Source: Kushneria pakistanensis (GTDB taxonomy: Bacteria > Pseudomonadota > Gammaproteobacteria > Pseudomonadales > Halomonadaceae). Taken from it: DNA of 64,000 nt. Every line of letters starts with the position of its first letter. Position 1 is the first letter of the stretch. Of this stretch, positions 8,747 through 17,359 are shown one piece after another. Position numbers and translations under genes: made by a program. A model generated the notes under the pieces. It worked only from the letters and a program-made list of their open reading frames with translations, was not told where the DNA came from and made no database searches. The stretch spans positions 124,001-188,000 of the forward strand of contig NZ_BMZM01000001.1 in the NCBI RefSeq assembly GCF_014652795.1, written 5' to 3'.

Positions 8747-9520
8747 TCAACGCCCGCGCGGGGCAAGGAACTGACGCAGGCGTGCCGAACTCGGGTTGCC
8801 CAGCACTTCCGAGGGATGCCCCTTTTCCTCGACCATGCCCTGATGCAGGTAAACCACCTGATTGGAGACGTCGCGGGCAAAGTCCATTTCGTGGGTGACC
8901 ACGATCATGGTGCGTCCTTCATCTGCCAGTTCACGCATGACCTTGAGCACATCCCCGACCAGTTCCGGGTCGAGCGCCGAAGTGGGCTCATCAAAGAGCA
9001 TGACCTCGGGCTCCATGGCCAGCGCCCGGGCAATGGCGCCGCGCTGCTGCTGGCCGCCGGAAAGCTGCGCCGGATAGTAGTGGGCCCGGTCGGCAAGCCC
9101 GACCCGCTCCAGCAGCGCCATGCCCTGTTCCATCGCACGGGCCCTGGGAATGCCGCGCACGTGGACGGGCGCCTCGATGACGTTGGCGATCAGCGTCATG
9201 TGCGCCCAGAGATTGAAGCCTTGAAAGACCATCGACAGCCGCGTGCGAATACGCTCGAGCTGGCTTCTGTCGGCAGGTTCGCGCCCACGACGGGTCTGGC
9301 GAAAGCTGATCGGTTCACCGTGGACGATGATATCGCCGCTGTCAGGGCGCTCGAGCAGGTTCATGCAACGCAAAAAGGTGCTTTTGCCTGAGCCGGAAGC
9401 ACCAATCAGGGTGATCACATCGCCCTTTCTGGCTTCCAGCGAAATACCCTTGAGGACTTCGTTGTCGCCAAAGCGTTTATGAATATCGCTGACGATCAGC
9501 GGAATGGAGGCGTCGGCCAA
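8747..9520 (-). CDS. Amino-acid ABC transporter ATP-binding protein (HisP/AotP type)
   Basis: This 257-residue ATPase shows Walker A GASGSGKST, Q-loop VFQGFNLW, signature LSGGQQQR, Walker B VMLFDEPTSALDPE and switch histidine VTHEMDF. It energises the importer whose permeases follow 10 bp downstream. The frame starts with TTG at 9520, placed seven bases after AGGAG. No better ATG exists before the first beta-strand, so a TTG start is likely. The gene is first in the cluster ATPase-permease-permease-binding protein, about 126 bp downstream of astE on the same strand. Confidence 0.93.
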   Translation of the reverse strand: MADASIPLIVSDIHKRFGDNEVLKGISLEARKGDVITLIGASGSGKSTFLRCMNLLERPDSGDIIVHGEPISFRQTRRGREPADRSQLERIRTRLSMVFQGFNLWAHMTLIANVIEAPVHVRGIPRARAMEQGMALLERVGLADRAHYYPAQLSGGQQQRGAIARALAMEPEVMLFDEPTSALDPELVGDVLKVMRELADEGRTMIVVTHEMDFARDVSNQVVYLHQGMVEEKGHPSEVLGNPSSARLRQFLAPRGR

Positions 9521-9646
9521 GGCACTCTCCTGAATGTTGTCATTCGTGGTATGAAATCATGCGACAGGCCGTTTTCGATGTGGCGACCCGAGGTGTTTGG
9601 CGGCGCATGTTAACAGGCCCGACCGGTGCGCGCCCGTCTGATGGAA

Positions 9647-10660
9647 TCATCTGCTGTCGCAGGGCGCCTGTGGCACGGGCCGGGCCAGCAGCAGGGCACG
9701 AGCCCCACGCTCGACATTGGCATTGGGAAACACCACATGGACTGGCGCTTCCCTGACGATCCAATCGCCCTGGATGCCGTCACGGGCCAGACAGGCGCCC
9801 GGCGCGAATTCGGTAAAGTTGGCGATATCGTCGGCAAGGCAGAGGCTGAAGTCGTCACTTTCGCGCATGACTTCATCCACCACTTCAAAGCGCACGAGTG
9901 ACGCCCTGCCCGCTGTCTTCAGGGAAGTGCCGGCAATGCGCGCGCGCAGCAGATCCAGCATCGGCGAGAGCGGTTCAAGATCATTGCTGCCAAAGGGCGC
10001 TACCCGCCCCAGTTCCAGCGTAAAGCTCATGGCACCGTGATAGTGGCGCGTGTAGTGCGAAAAGGTCCAGCTGTGCTGATGCTGTGAAAGCCCGGCCTGA
10101 ATGCCGGCCTCGGCCAGCAGCTGCCAGACATCATCCGGGGTCGGGGTCTCGCTGAAGGGTTCCACCGCAAAGCGGGGGTAGCGGCTGTCACGAATGGCGG
10201 TATGCATGTCCATATGCAGCACGGGACCGGAAATGTCCGTCATGAAGCGATCCACTGCCTGCATCAGTTCCCGGGCGCGCAGGCATTCAAGGCGCTCGTC
10301 ATCGCGCAGCAGCGTGTCGCGCTGAAAGCGCCGATTGAGATTGGTGTCGATATAGCGTTTGCCGGCGGCAATGGCACGACGGTTGCCCATGATCAGCAGG
10401 GCAGGCGCTCCGACACGCAGCTGACCGGCATCAAGGGCTGCCAGCAGCTCGCCAAACAGCTCGATCGGGGCGGTCTCGTCACCATGGATGCCGGCCGAAA
10501 TAATGGTGGCACCCGCTGCAGGATCAGGCGCTTTGGGCATGAGCGCCAATACCCCGGGGGCATGCTCGATCACCGATACGCCTGGCAATGTGCCGGCATC
10601 CGACCACACTGTCAGCTCATCGGCTGCAATAAAATCAGCAAAGTAATCACTCAGCGACAT
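9647..10660 (-). CDS. astE: Succinylglutamate desuccinylase
   Basis: AstE catalyses the last step of the arginine succinyltransferase (AST) pathway, splitting N-succinylglutamate into glutamate and succinate. The 337-residue protein belongs to the zinc carboxypeptidase-like AstE/AspA family. The zinc motif is GIHGDETAP (His59, Glu62), and HMDMHTAIR holds the third ligand. FTLELGRVAPFG also matches the family. ATG at 10660 follows GGGGAG and aligns with the usual N-terminus; an in-frame start at 10720 is less likely. The other ast genes are not in the window. Its position upstream of a basic-amino-acid importer supports joint use in arginine catabolism. Confidence 0.9.
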   Translation of the reverse strand: MSLSDYFADFIAADELTVWSDAGTLPGVSVIEHAPGVLALMPKAPDPAAGATIISAGIHGDETAPIELFGELLAALDAGQLRVGAPALLIMGNRRAIAAGKRYIDTNLNRRFQRDTLLRDDERLECLRARELMQAVDRFMTDISGPVLHMDMHTAIRDSRYPRFAVEPFSETPTPDDVWQLLAEAGIQAGLSQHQHSWTFSHYTRHYHGAMSFTLELGRVAPFGSNDLEPLSPMLDLLRARIAGTSLKTAGRASLVRFEVVDEVMRESDDFSLCLADDIANFTEFAPGACLARDGIQGDWIVREAPVHVVFPNANVERGARALLLARPVPQAPCDSR

Positions 10661-10721
10661 GTCCGCTCCCCGTCCGTTGCAATAAGCATCGTGTAGTGTA
10701 TGCCAAAGCCTGCGTACCAAC

Positions 10722-10748
10722 GCCTGTTGTTGGAATTGCCTGTTGTTG
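10722..10748. repeat. Direct repeat with 16-bp period in the CDF exporter promoter region
   Basis: GCCTGTTGTTG occurs at 10722-10732 and again at 10738-10748. The first copy is also part of a small dyad (CCAAC ... GTTGG, 10717-10733). It ends about 30 bp before the exporter start, a position suited to a regulator site. Confidence 0.45.
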
Positions 10749-10779
10749 AGATCAGCTGTCAGAACTCTGGAGAATCATC

Positions 10780-11685
10780 ATGAATGCCCGGCTGGAGCAG
10801 CAAACGCTGAAGCGCTCGATCGTGGCAACGCTTGTCGTGTCACTCATGGGGATCGGCTTTGGCGTGTTATCAGGCTCGGAGTCCATCCTGTTTGACGGCA
10901 TGTTCTCGGCCATTGATTCGGTCATGTCGGCGCTGTCGCTTTTTGTCGCACGCCTTGCCATGCGCGAGACCAGTGATCGGTTTCAGCACGGCTTCTGGCA
11001 CCTGGAGCCGCTGGTGGCGGCACTCAACGGCGCCATTTTGACGCTGTTGTGTCTGTATGCCTTTCTCAATGCCGTGCAGGGCATCCTCAAGGGCGGTCAC
11101 GATCTCGCTTTCGGCCCGGCGCTGGGTTATGGCCTGGTGGTCGTCGTAATCTGTTTTGCCATGTATCGCATGGAACAGCGCGTCAACGCACGCATCGATT
11201 CGGTCTTTATCCGCATTGATGCCCAGAGCTGGCTGATGGCCGGACTGATCACCTCAGCGCTGATCGTGGCCTTCGCGCTGTCGCTGGCCATTGAGCACAC
11301 GGCCTGGGCCCGCTATACGCCCTATGTGGATGTGGTGCTGCTGGCCGTGCTGACGCTGTGCTTTTTGCCCGTGCCCGTCGGCATCGTGATCCGGGCCATG
11401 AAGGAGGTGCTGTTGATCGCCCCGCGCGAGCTGGACCAGCAGGTGCACGCCGTCATGGAGACGATCATGCAGCGCGAAGGGTTCCGGCACTACTACAGTC
11501 ATGTGGCACGCACCGGGCGTGGTCATTTTATCGAGATTCACATCCTGACCACGCCGGACTTCGCCGCGCACGAGGGTGTGGCCACGCTGGATGACGTTCG
11601 CACACAGATAGGCGCTGCGCTGGACATCGCCCCGCAGCAGCGCTGGTTTACGGTCTGCTTTACCGCCGATGAGCGCTGGATGTAA
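10780..11685 (+). CDS. Cation diffusion facilitator (CDF) family metal exporter
   Basis: The 301-residue inner-membrane protein has CDF architecture: transmembrane helices up to about residue 210, then a cytoplasmic domain. Family features are GVLSGSESILFDGMFSAIDSVMSALSL in helices 1-2, with Asp residues for metal, and the FQHGFWHLEPLVAALNGAIL segment. CDF proteins exchange divalent metals such as zinc, iron or cobalt for protons; the metal is not evident here. ATG at 10780 follows TGGAGAA. It is monocistronic, divergent from astE, and preceded by a short direct repeat. Confidence 0.87.
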   Translation: MNARLEQQTLKRSIVATLVVSLMGIGFGVLSGSESILFDGMFSAIDSVMSALSLFVARLAMRETSDRFQHGFWHLEPLVAALNGAILTLLCLYAFLNAVQGILKGGHDLAFGPALGYGLVVVVICFAMYRMEQRVNARIDSVFIRIDAQSWLMAGLITSALIVAFALSLAIEHTAWARYTPYVDVVLLAVLTLCFLPVPVGIVIRAMKEVLLIAPRELDQQVHAVMETIMQREGFRHYYSHVARTGRGHFIEIHILTTPDFAAHEGVATLDDVRTQIGAALDIAPQQRWFTVCFTADERWM

Positions 11686-11793
11686 TCAAGAGGGCGGGCA
11701 TGGTGTGATGTGTCATGTCACCACCAGGGTTTCAAAGACGACAGTGTCGAACACAAGGGCTTGAAACACGAACGCTTGAAAGGAGTCACGGTG

Positions 11794-13041
11794 ATGAGAG
11801 AGCGAGGCAGAACCCGCAGATTGCTGGGCATGGGCGCCCGTACCGGTGGCGCCGTATTGCGCTCGCGGATGGGACGTGACGCCGGCTGGGACGTGCTCGG
11901 CGAGCAGCTTTTCAATGAGCTTTCCGAGCTCAAGGGTCCGGCCATGAAGCTGGCCCAGATCATGGCGCAGTGGGATGACCTGTTGCCCCCGGCGCTTGCC
12001 GAGCAGCTGGCACGGCTGCAGCGTCAGGCCCGACCCATGCCATGGGAGGATATTCGCCGTACCCTGGTGGATCAGTTTGGTGATCTTGAGGCGGCCTTTG
12101 AGAGTATCGAGACCACACCCTTTGCCAGCGCTTCCATGGGCCAGGTGCATCGTGCGGTCACCAACGACGGCGAGACGCTGGTACTCAAGGTGCAGTACCC
12201 GGGCCTTGAGCGTGTGCTCGAGCAGGATCTGGTGCAGGTGCGTCGCATGATGCGTCTGATGCGCTGGATGAAGGTGCCCCAGGCACGTCTTGATGCCATG
12301 TTTGACGAGTTTGCAGACAGCCTGCGCAAGGAGCTTGATTATCGCGCCGAGTTCGACGCGCTCACGCGCTACCGGGAACGCTACGCCGACAACGATGGTC
12401 TGCGCTTTCCCGAGCCGCTGGCGGACTATTGCGGTGATCGCGTACTGGCCATGCGCTATCTGCCGGGCATCCCCATGCGCGAGGCCGAAGGGCTGGATGA
12501 CAGCGTGCGTCAACGGCTGTCGGCCAATCTGGGCGACTGGCTTACCGAGGAGCTTTTTACCCATCGGGAGCTGCACGCTGACCCGCATGCCGGCAACTTT
12601 GCCACTGATGAAGAAGGGCGCTTGATCGTCTATGACCTTGGCGCAGTCATCAGCGTGCCCGAGGCACGGCTTCGCTCGATGATGTTATTGCTGGGCGCGG
12701 CGATCGATGACGATCCGATGGGCATGGACGAGGCGCTGCGCTCGATGGGCGGACGCCAGGGCGAGGGGGCGCCTCTGGCGCTCTATCGCGAGTCGGCGGC
12801 GGCCATGCGACCGCTGTTCGAGCCCGGCGAGCAGGATTTCAGCGATACGCGCATTCACTACCGCCTGCGCGAAATCAGCCCGCGGGTCTGGTCGGCCATG
12901 GACCGCCTGCAGCCGCCGGCCGATACCATGCTGCTCTCGCGTACGCTCAACGGCCACTACTGGAACATGGTGCGTTTAAAGGCGCGGCTGGACATGCACG
13001 CCCGTACCCGACCGCTGCTGGCCTGGGCACGAGAGGAGCAG
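11794..13041 (+). CDS. ABC1/AarF/UbiB-family atypical protein kinase-like ATPase
   Basis: The protein (416 residues; stop 13042-13044) carries the ABC1 family hallmarks. The N-terminal K-x-x-Q type motif appears as KGPAMKLAQI. Also present are the Ala-rich loop FASASMGQVHRA, the lysine strand LVLKVQYPGL, the catalytic HADPHAGNF and the metal motif YDLGAV. UbiB/COQ8 relatives support ubiquinone synthesis, while other ABC1 proteins have unknown roles. This gene is not next to ubi genes, so it is named only by family. ATG at 11794 is chosen because AAGGAG lies nine bases upstream; 28 extra residues from an earlier ATG are atypical. Confidence 0.87.
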
Positions 13042-13057
13042 TGACGATCAGGCAGCG

Positions 13058-13381
13058 TCACTGACTGCCGGAGACCAGTTTGAGCCCGACCACCGAGGCA
13101 ATGATCAGCGCAATAAAGCCCAGGCGGATCGGGCTTTTCGATTCGCCCCAGAAGAACATGCCCAGAAGGGCACTGGCCACCGTGCCAATGGCGGTAAAGA
13201 CAGCGTAGGCGATTCCCAGACTGATCTCGCGCATGGCAAGGGAGATGAACAAAAGCGACAGGCCGAAGCCGACGATCAGCATGGCAAGGCCCTGCCGGCG
13301 CGAGCCGCGGTTGAACTTCTCGATGCCAGTCACGCCGACCACTTCCATCAGTCCCGAAATGATCAATGCGAGCCAGTACAT
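13058..13381 (-). CDS. Small multidrug resistance (SMR) exporter subunit 2
   Basis: The 107-residue protein has four hydrophobic helices. The SMR glutamate lies in helix 1 (Glu13, SGLMEVVGVTGIEKF), and the helix 3-4 signature is GIAYAVFTAIGTVASALLG. It overlaps the preceding SMR gene by 19 bp, typical of paired SMR exporters that work as heterodimers with opposite membrane orientation. Substrates of such pairs include guanidinium-like and quaternary cations; the specific substrate is unknown. Confidence 0.9.
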   Translation of the reverse strand: MYWLALIISGLMEVVGVTGIEKFNRGSRRQGLAMLIVGFGLSLLFISLAMREISLGIAYAVFTAIGTVASALLGMFFWGESKSPIRLGFIALIIASVVGLKLVSGSQ

Positions 13382-13725
13382 GTTGCCTCCTCATCGCTGG
13401 ATGAGCCGCTGGAGGAATAGAGCTTGAGGCCGATCACGCCGGCCAGCAGGGTGGCAATCAGTATCAGCGTCAGGGCATTGAAGGGGGCGCCCAGAAAGGC
13501 GATATCCACCAGCACGGTACCCATCGCGCCCAGGCCGACAAACACGGTGTAGACCGTGGTGGTGGGCAGGGTGCGTGCCATCCAGGTCGCCAGTCCCAGG
13601 CTCAGGGTAACCAGCACCAGTGTGGCCAGCCACTCGACCGGGCCCTGGGCGTATTTGGCGCCCAGGGCCCAGCCGATTTCACACAGTGTGGCCGGCAGCA
13701 TCAGCCACCATTTTGATGTCAGCAA
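13363..13725 (-). CDS. Small multidrug resistance (SMR) exporter subunit 1
   Basis: This 120-residue four-helix SMR protein has its essential Glu16 in PATLCEIGWALGAKY and a conserved VYTVFVGLGAMGTVLVD helix. The last 15 or so residues (SSSGSSSDEEATCTGSH) are a polar tail that arises from overlap with the second SMR gene. The likely start is TTG at 13725, after GGAGG five bases upstream. That ribosome-binding site is the 3' arm of a small hairpin followed by a T-run. Together with its neighbour it forms a heteromeric exporter. The lipocalin gene lies 60 bp upstream on the same strand. Confidence 0.85.
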   Translation of the reverse strand: MLTSKWWLMLPATLCEIGWALGAKYAQGPVEWLATLVLVTLSLGLATWMARTLPTTTVYTVFVGLGAMGTVLVDIAFLGAPFNALTLILIATLLAGVIGLKLYSSSGSSSDEEATCTGSH

Positions 13726-13754
13726 AAAAGCCTCCAGCCTGCGCCGGGCAGGAG
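13724..13754 (-). terminator. Weak hairpin plus T6 overlapping the SMR ribosome-binding site
   Basis: On the minus strand CTCC-T-GCC pairs with GGC-T-GGAG across a 7-base loop with one mismatch, followed by GCTTTTTT. It can act as a terminator for the lipocalin gene, and the 3' arm contains the GGAG used by the TTG start of the SMR gene. It could therefore also regulate that gene. Confidence 0.45.
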
Positions 13755-13785
13755 TAGGTAAATGAAAGCGGTATGGAAGATGGAT

Positions 13786-14319
13786 CTACGCGGGGGCATG
13801 TGACACCGACATCAACGCCTGCGTATCAAAGCCGTTGTTCTCGGCAATCCGGTACATGTGCGACAGCGTGGTCTGATCCACGTCGGGGCGTCGTGCCAGC
13901 AGCCAGAGATAGCCATGATTGGGGCCGGCCACGATGGCATGCTCATAGGCCTCATCGAGCCAGAGAATGTTATAGCCGGCATAAAAGGGGCCGAAAAAGG
14001 AGACGCGAAAGCGCCCAACGTTGTGGTCCTCTTCAAAGAAGGCCTTGCCCTCGGCTTCATCCCACTCGTTGTCATCGGGGTTAAAGCCGCGATTGGTCAC
14101 CGCCACGCCACCATCATCGCGCAGGGCGTAGTGCGCCGTGACCTGTTCCAGCCCTCGCTCGAAGCTGTGATCGAGTCGCGCCACCTCAAACCACAGGCCC
14201 AGATAGCGATCCAGCTCGAAGTCTTCAACGGCCCGACACCCTTTCGGGATGCCTGTTTCACCGCCCATGGCGCTCGCCAGACTTCCCAGTAATCCCTTCA
14301 GATCGGCCATGTCAGGCAT
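13786..14319 (-). CDS. Lipocalin family protein (Blc-like)
   Basis: The 177-residue protein shows the lipocalin first conserved region [29 protein letters not shown]. It also has the fold's later blocks [28 protein letters not shown] and [11 protein letters not shown]. Bacterial lipocalins of the Blc group bind lysophospholipids or other hydrophobic ligands at the outer membrane. Unlike Escherichia coli Blc, this protein has no visible signal peptide or lipobox, so a cytoplasmic location is suggested. AGGAGC precedes the ATG. The SMR pair follows 60 bp downstream. Confidence 0.85.
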   Translation of the reverse strand: MPDMADLKGLLGSLASAMGGETGIPKGCRAVEDFELDRYLGLWFEVARLDHSFERGLEQVTAHYALRDDGGVAVTNRGFNPDDNEWDEAEGKAFFEEDHNVGRFRVSFFGPFYAGYNILWLDEAYEHAIVAGPNHGYLWLLARRPDVDQTTLSHMYRIAENNGFDTQALMSVSHAPA

Positions 14320-14474
14320 GTCATGCTCCTGTCAGTGACAATGGATGCAGCATCGATTTATTCGATGCATTCGGTTCGGGTCGCCTCAAGTCTAGCCATT
14401 GCCGGCCGATGTTGTGCATTGAGTCGCGCCGTTACGGTGCAGGTGATGGGCACGGGGCCCGCAGGGAGAGACAC

Positions 14475-16118
14475 ATGGCATCGCAGGCAGGCTGGAGCGA
14501 GATCTCATCGGAGGAGCACACGGCTTCTCAACATAACGCGAAAGCGACACAGCGTCGCCGCGCCGGGTTCAGCCTGGGTAACTGGACGCTGAGAAAGAAG
14601 ATGTTCGCCATTCTGGCCCTGATGTGGGTTGGCATGCTGATCCTGGTGACCAGCATGGCCTGGAATGCGCGCAGCATGATGTTTGAAGAGCGCCAGCGCA
14701 GCCTTCAGGCCACCGTAGGCGTGGCGCATACGCTGTTTGAGCTTTACCAGGAGCGCGCCAATGCTGGCGAGTTCACCATGGACGAAGCACGTCGTCGGGC
14801 GCTGGACGCGCTGGGCGGTCTGCGCTTTGGTGATGATCGCCAGAACTATATCTTTGCCTTTGATGATCGTGCCCGGGTGCTGTATCACCCGCGCCGTGCC
14901 CAGGGCGAAGACATGTCCACCTATACGGATCCCAACGGCGTTGCCGTGTATGGCGAGCTTTTGAAAGAGGCGCTGGCCAGTGGCAGCGGCTTTGTCAGTT
15001 ATGACTCCCGCGATGCCAATGGTGAAGAACTGCTGCCCAAGCTGGGCTATGTTGAGCGCTTCGCGCCCTGGCAGATCAATCTGGCAGCCGGGGTGTATAC
15101 CGACGACATCCAGAGCGCCTTCATGGCCAAGCTTTTGCAGTACATCGGACTGCTGGCGCTGGTGGGTGCAGCGCTGACCACGGCGTTTTTGCTGCTGACC
15201 CGCAATATCTATCGCGGCCTGGGCGGCGAGCCTGCCTACGCCATCGAACGTGTGCGTGAAATCGCCGACGGTCGACTGGGGGCCCGACTTGAGCTGCGAA
15301 GCGGCGATCAGACCAGCCTTCTTTACCATATCGAGCATATGCGCGCCGAGCTTGCCGAGACCATCGCCAGCATTCGTCAGGCCAGTGAATCGATCGATGT
15401 AGGTGCGCGTGAAATCGCGGCCGGCAACAATGATCTGTCAGCGCGTACCGAGCAGCAGGCTGCTTCGCTGGAACAGACAGCTGCCAGCATGGAAGAGCTG
15501 ACCGCTACCGTGCGTCAAAACGCCGACAATGCGGCTCAGGCCACCCGTCTTTCCCAGACGGCCTCCAGCGAGATGGATGGCGGGCGTGAGGTCATTCAGC
15601 GTGTGGTAGCGACCATGGGTGAAATTCGCGAAAGTTCCAGCAAGATCAGTGAAATTATCACCATGATCGACAGCATTGCCTTCCAGACCAATCTGCTGGC
15701 GCTCAACGCGGCGGTGGAAGCGGCGCGTGCCGGTGAACAGGGTCGCGGCTTTGCAGTCGTGGCTGGTGAGGTGCGTCAGCTTGCCAGCCGCTCGGCAACG
15801 GCTGCCAGCGATATCAAGGCACTGATCGAGCGCTCGGTATCGCAGGTGGCCAGCGGCACCACGCTGGTCGATGAAGCTGATGCCACCATGGCGACCATCA
15901 CGCAGAGCTCGCGTCGGGTCAACGATCTGATGGCCGAGATTGCAGCGGCCTCGAAGGAGCAGACCAGCGGTATCGAGCAGGTCAACCAGGCTGTCAGCCA
16001 GATGGATCAGGTGACCCAGCAAAACGCTGCGCTGGTCGAGGAGGCCGCAGCCGCTGCGTCCTCGCTGGAAGAGCAGTCCGGTCGTCTGTATCAGTCGGTG
16101 GATCGTTTCAGGATCTGA
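14475..16118 (+). CDS. Methyl-accepting chemotaxis protein with single Cache (Cache_2-like) sensor domain
   Basis: The receptor has 547 residues from the ATG at 14475 (GGAGAG upstream; an earlier frame start at 14409 is unlikely). Order: a basic N-terminus, TM1 about 44-63, a periplasmic Cache_2-type domain about 64-218, TM2 about 220-243, HAMP, then a long coiled-coil signalling domain. The Cache domain contains [19 protein letters not shown] and [17 protein letters not shown]. The hairpin tip is [23 protein letters not shown]. Related sensors bind small carboxylates. The C-terminus ends VDRFRI with no NWETF-type CheR tether. No che genes are nearby. Confidence 0.93.
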   Translation: MASQAGWSEISSEEHTASQHNAKATQRRRAGFSLGNWTLRKKMFAILALMWVGMLILVTSMAWNARSMMFEERQRSLQATVGVAHTLFELYQERANAGEFTMDEARRRALDALGGLRFGDDRQNYIFAFDDRARVLYHPRRAQGEDMSTYTDPNGVAVYGELLKEALASGSGFVSYDSRDANGEELLPKLGYVERFAPWQINLAAGVYTDDIQSAFMAKLLQYIGLLALVGAALTTAFLLLTRNIYRGLGGEPAYAIERVREIADGRLGARLELRSGDQTSLLYHIEHMRAELAETIASIRQASESIDVGAREIAAGNNDLSARTEQQAASLEQTAASMEELTATVRQNADNAAQATRLSQTASSEMDGGREVIQRVVATMGEIRESSSKISEIITMIDSIAFQTNLLALNAAVEAARAGEQGRGFAVVAGEVRQLASRSATAASDIKALIERSVSQVASGTTLVDEADATMATITQSSRRVNDLMAEIAAASKEQTSGIEQVNQAVSQMDQVTQQNAALVEEAAAAASSLEEQSGRLYQSVDRFRI

Positions 16119-16143
16119 TTCCGGCTATCTGCCGACATGACAG

Positions 16144-16176
16144 GGGCCGCATCACGACAGTGATGCGGCCCTTTTT
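16144..16176 (+). terminator. Intrinsic terminator after the chemoreceptor gene
   Basis: Stem GGGCCGCATCAC (16144-16155) pairs with GTGATGCGGCCC (16160-16171) around a GACA loop, followed by TTTTT. Confidence 0.88.
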
Positions 16177-16241
16177 ATTATGGTGATCGCCGGCTATCGC
16201 GGTGACAGCCGGTGGTTATGATGATAGCCGGCGAGAGCCGG

Positions 16242-17321
16242 TCAGCCGTTTTTGATCGCCTCGGCAATCACCTCGCCCAGCTCGCCGGTCGTGCCCCTGC
16301 CGCCCAGGTCCGGCGTCAGCGGGGCGTCACCCGGGCCTGCGGCCAGTACGCGCTCGATGGCCTCCACCACCGCCTTGCCGGCGTCCATATGGCCCAGGTG
16401 CTCCAGCATCATCGCCGCCGACCAGATCTGGCCGATCGGGTTGGCAATCCCCTTGCCGAAGATGTCCGGCGCGCTGCCATGGACCGGCTCGAAAAGGCTC
16501 GGGAAGTGACCTTCGGGATTGATGTTGGCCGACGGCGCCACGCCAATGGTGCCGGTACAGGCCGGGCCCAGATCGGAGAGGATGTCACCAAAGAGGTTGC
16601 TGGCCACGACCACGTCGAACCAGTCCGGATGGAGCACGAAGTTGGCGGTCAGAATGTCGATGTGGAACTTGTCGACATTGATGTCCGGGTAGCCCCTGGC
16701 CATTTCCACCACGCGCTCGTCCCAGTAGGGCATGGTGATCGAGATACCGTTGGACTTGGTCGCAGAGGTGAGCTTTTTGCGCGGGCGGGTCATGGCCAGT
16801 TCAAAGGCGAACTTCAGGACGCGGTCGATGCCGGTGCGGGTCATGACCGTATCCTGGATCACCACTTCGCGGTCGGTGCCTTCAAACATTTTGCCACCGA
16901 CGCTGGAATACTCGCCTTCGGTGTTTTCCCGTACCACGTAGAAATCGATATCACCCGGCGCACGACCCGCCAGCGGGCTCTTGATACCGGGCATCAGCTT
17001 GCAGGGGCGCAGATTGACGTACTGATCAAAGGCGCGACGAAACTGCAAAAGCGAGCCCCACAGCGAAATGTGATCCGGCACGCGATCGGGCATGCCAACG
17101 GCGCCAAAGAAGATTGCGTCCATGCCGCCAAGCTGGTCACGCCAGTCATCAGGCATCATTTTGCCGTGGCGCTCATGGTAGTCGCAGCTGGCGAAATCGA
17201 ACTCGGTAAAGTTCAGATCCAGACTGAAGCGGTGCGCGGCGGCTTCAAGCGCGCGAATGCCTTCGGGCATGACCTCGTTGCCGATGCCGTCGCCGGGGAT
17301 GACCGCGATATTGTGGCTCAT
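16242..17321 (-). CDS. dmlA: D-malate / tartrate dehydrogenase (decarboxylating), isocitrate/isopropylmalate dehydrogenase family
   Basis: The 359-residue enzyme closely resembles DmlA/TtuC. It has IPGDGIGNEVMPEGI, HGKMMPDDW, the substrate loop DHISLWGSLLQFRR, YVNLRPCKLMPG, FYVVRENTEGEYSS and the metal site NLFGDILSDLGP. The enzymes oxidise D-malate to pyruvate and CO2, or act on tartrate, with NAD+ and a divalent metal; they cannot be separated by eye. It lies 38 bp downstream of a haloacetate-dehalogenase-like gene, with a LysR regulator transcribed divergently, an arrangement like the dmlR-dmlA locus. The start follows GGAGAAGC. Confidence 0.9.
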   Translation of the reverse strand: MSHNIAVIPGDGIGNEVMPEGIRALEAAAHRFSLDLNFTEFDFASCDYHERHGKMMPDDWRDQLGGMDAIFFGAVGMPDRVPDHISLWGSLLQFRRAFDQYVNLRPCKLMPGIKSPLAGRAPGDIDFYVVRENTEGEYSSVGGKMFEGTDREVVIQDTVMTRTGIDRVLKFAFELAMTRPRKKLTSATKSNGISITMPYWDERVVEMARGYPDINVDKFHIDILTANFVLHPDWFDVVVASNLFGDILSDLGPACTGTIGVAPSANINPEGHFPSLFEPVHGSAPDIFGKGIANPIGQIWSAAMMLEHLGHMDAGKAVVEAIERVLAAGPGDAPLTPDLGGRGTTGELGEVIAEAIKNG

Positions 17322-17359
17322 GTGCTTCTCCTTGTAGTGACTGTACAGCCAGTGATCGA

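Noticed and set aside
13726-13860. Guanidine riboswitch upstream of the SMR pair
   Set aside because: I looked for tandem hairpins with ACGR loops (guanidine-II) and for ykkC-like structure and did not find them.
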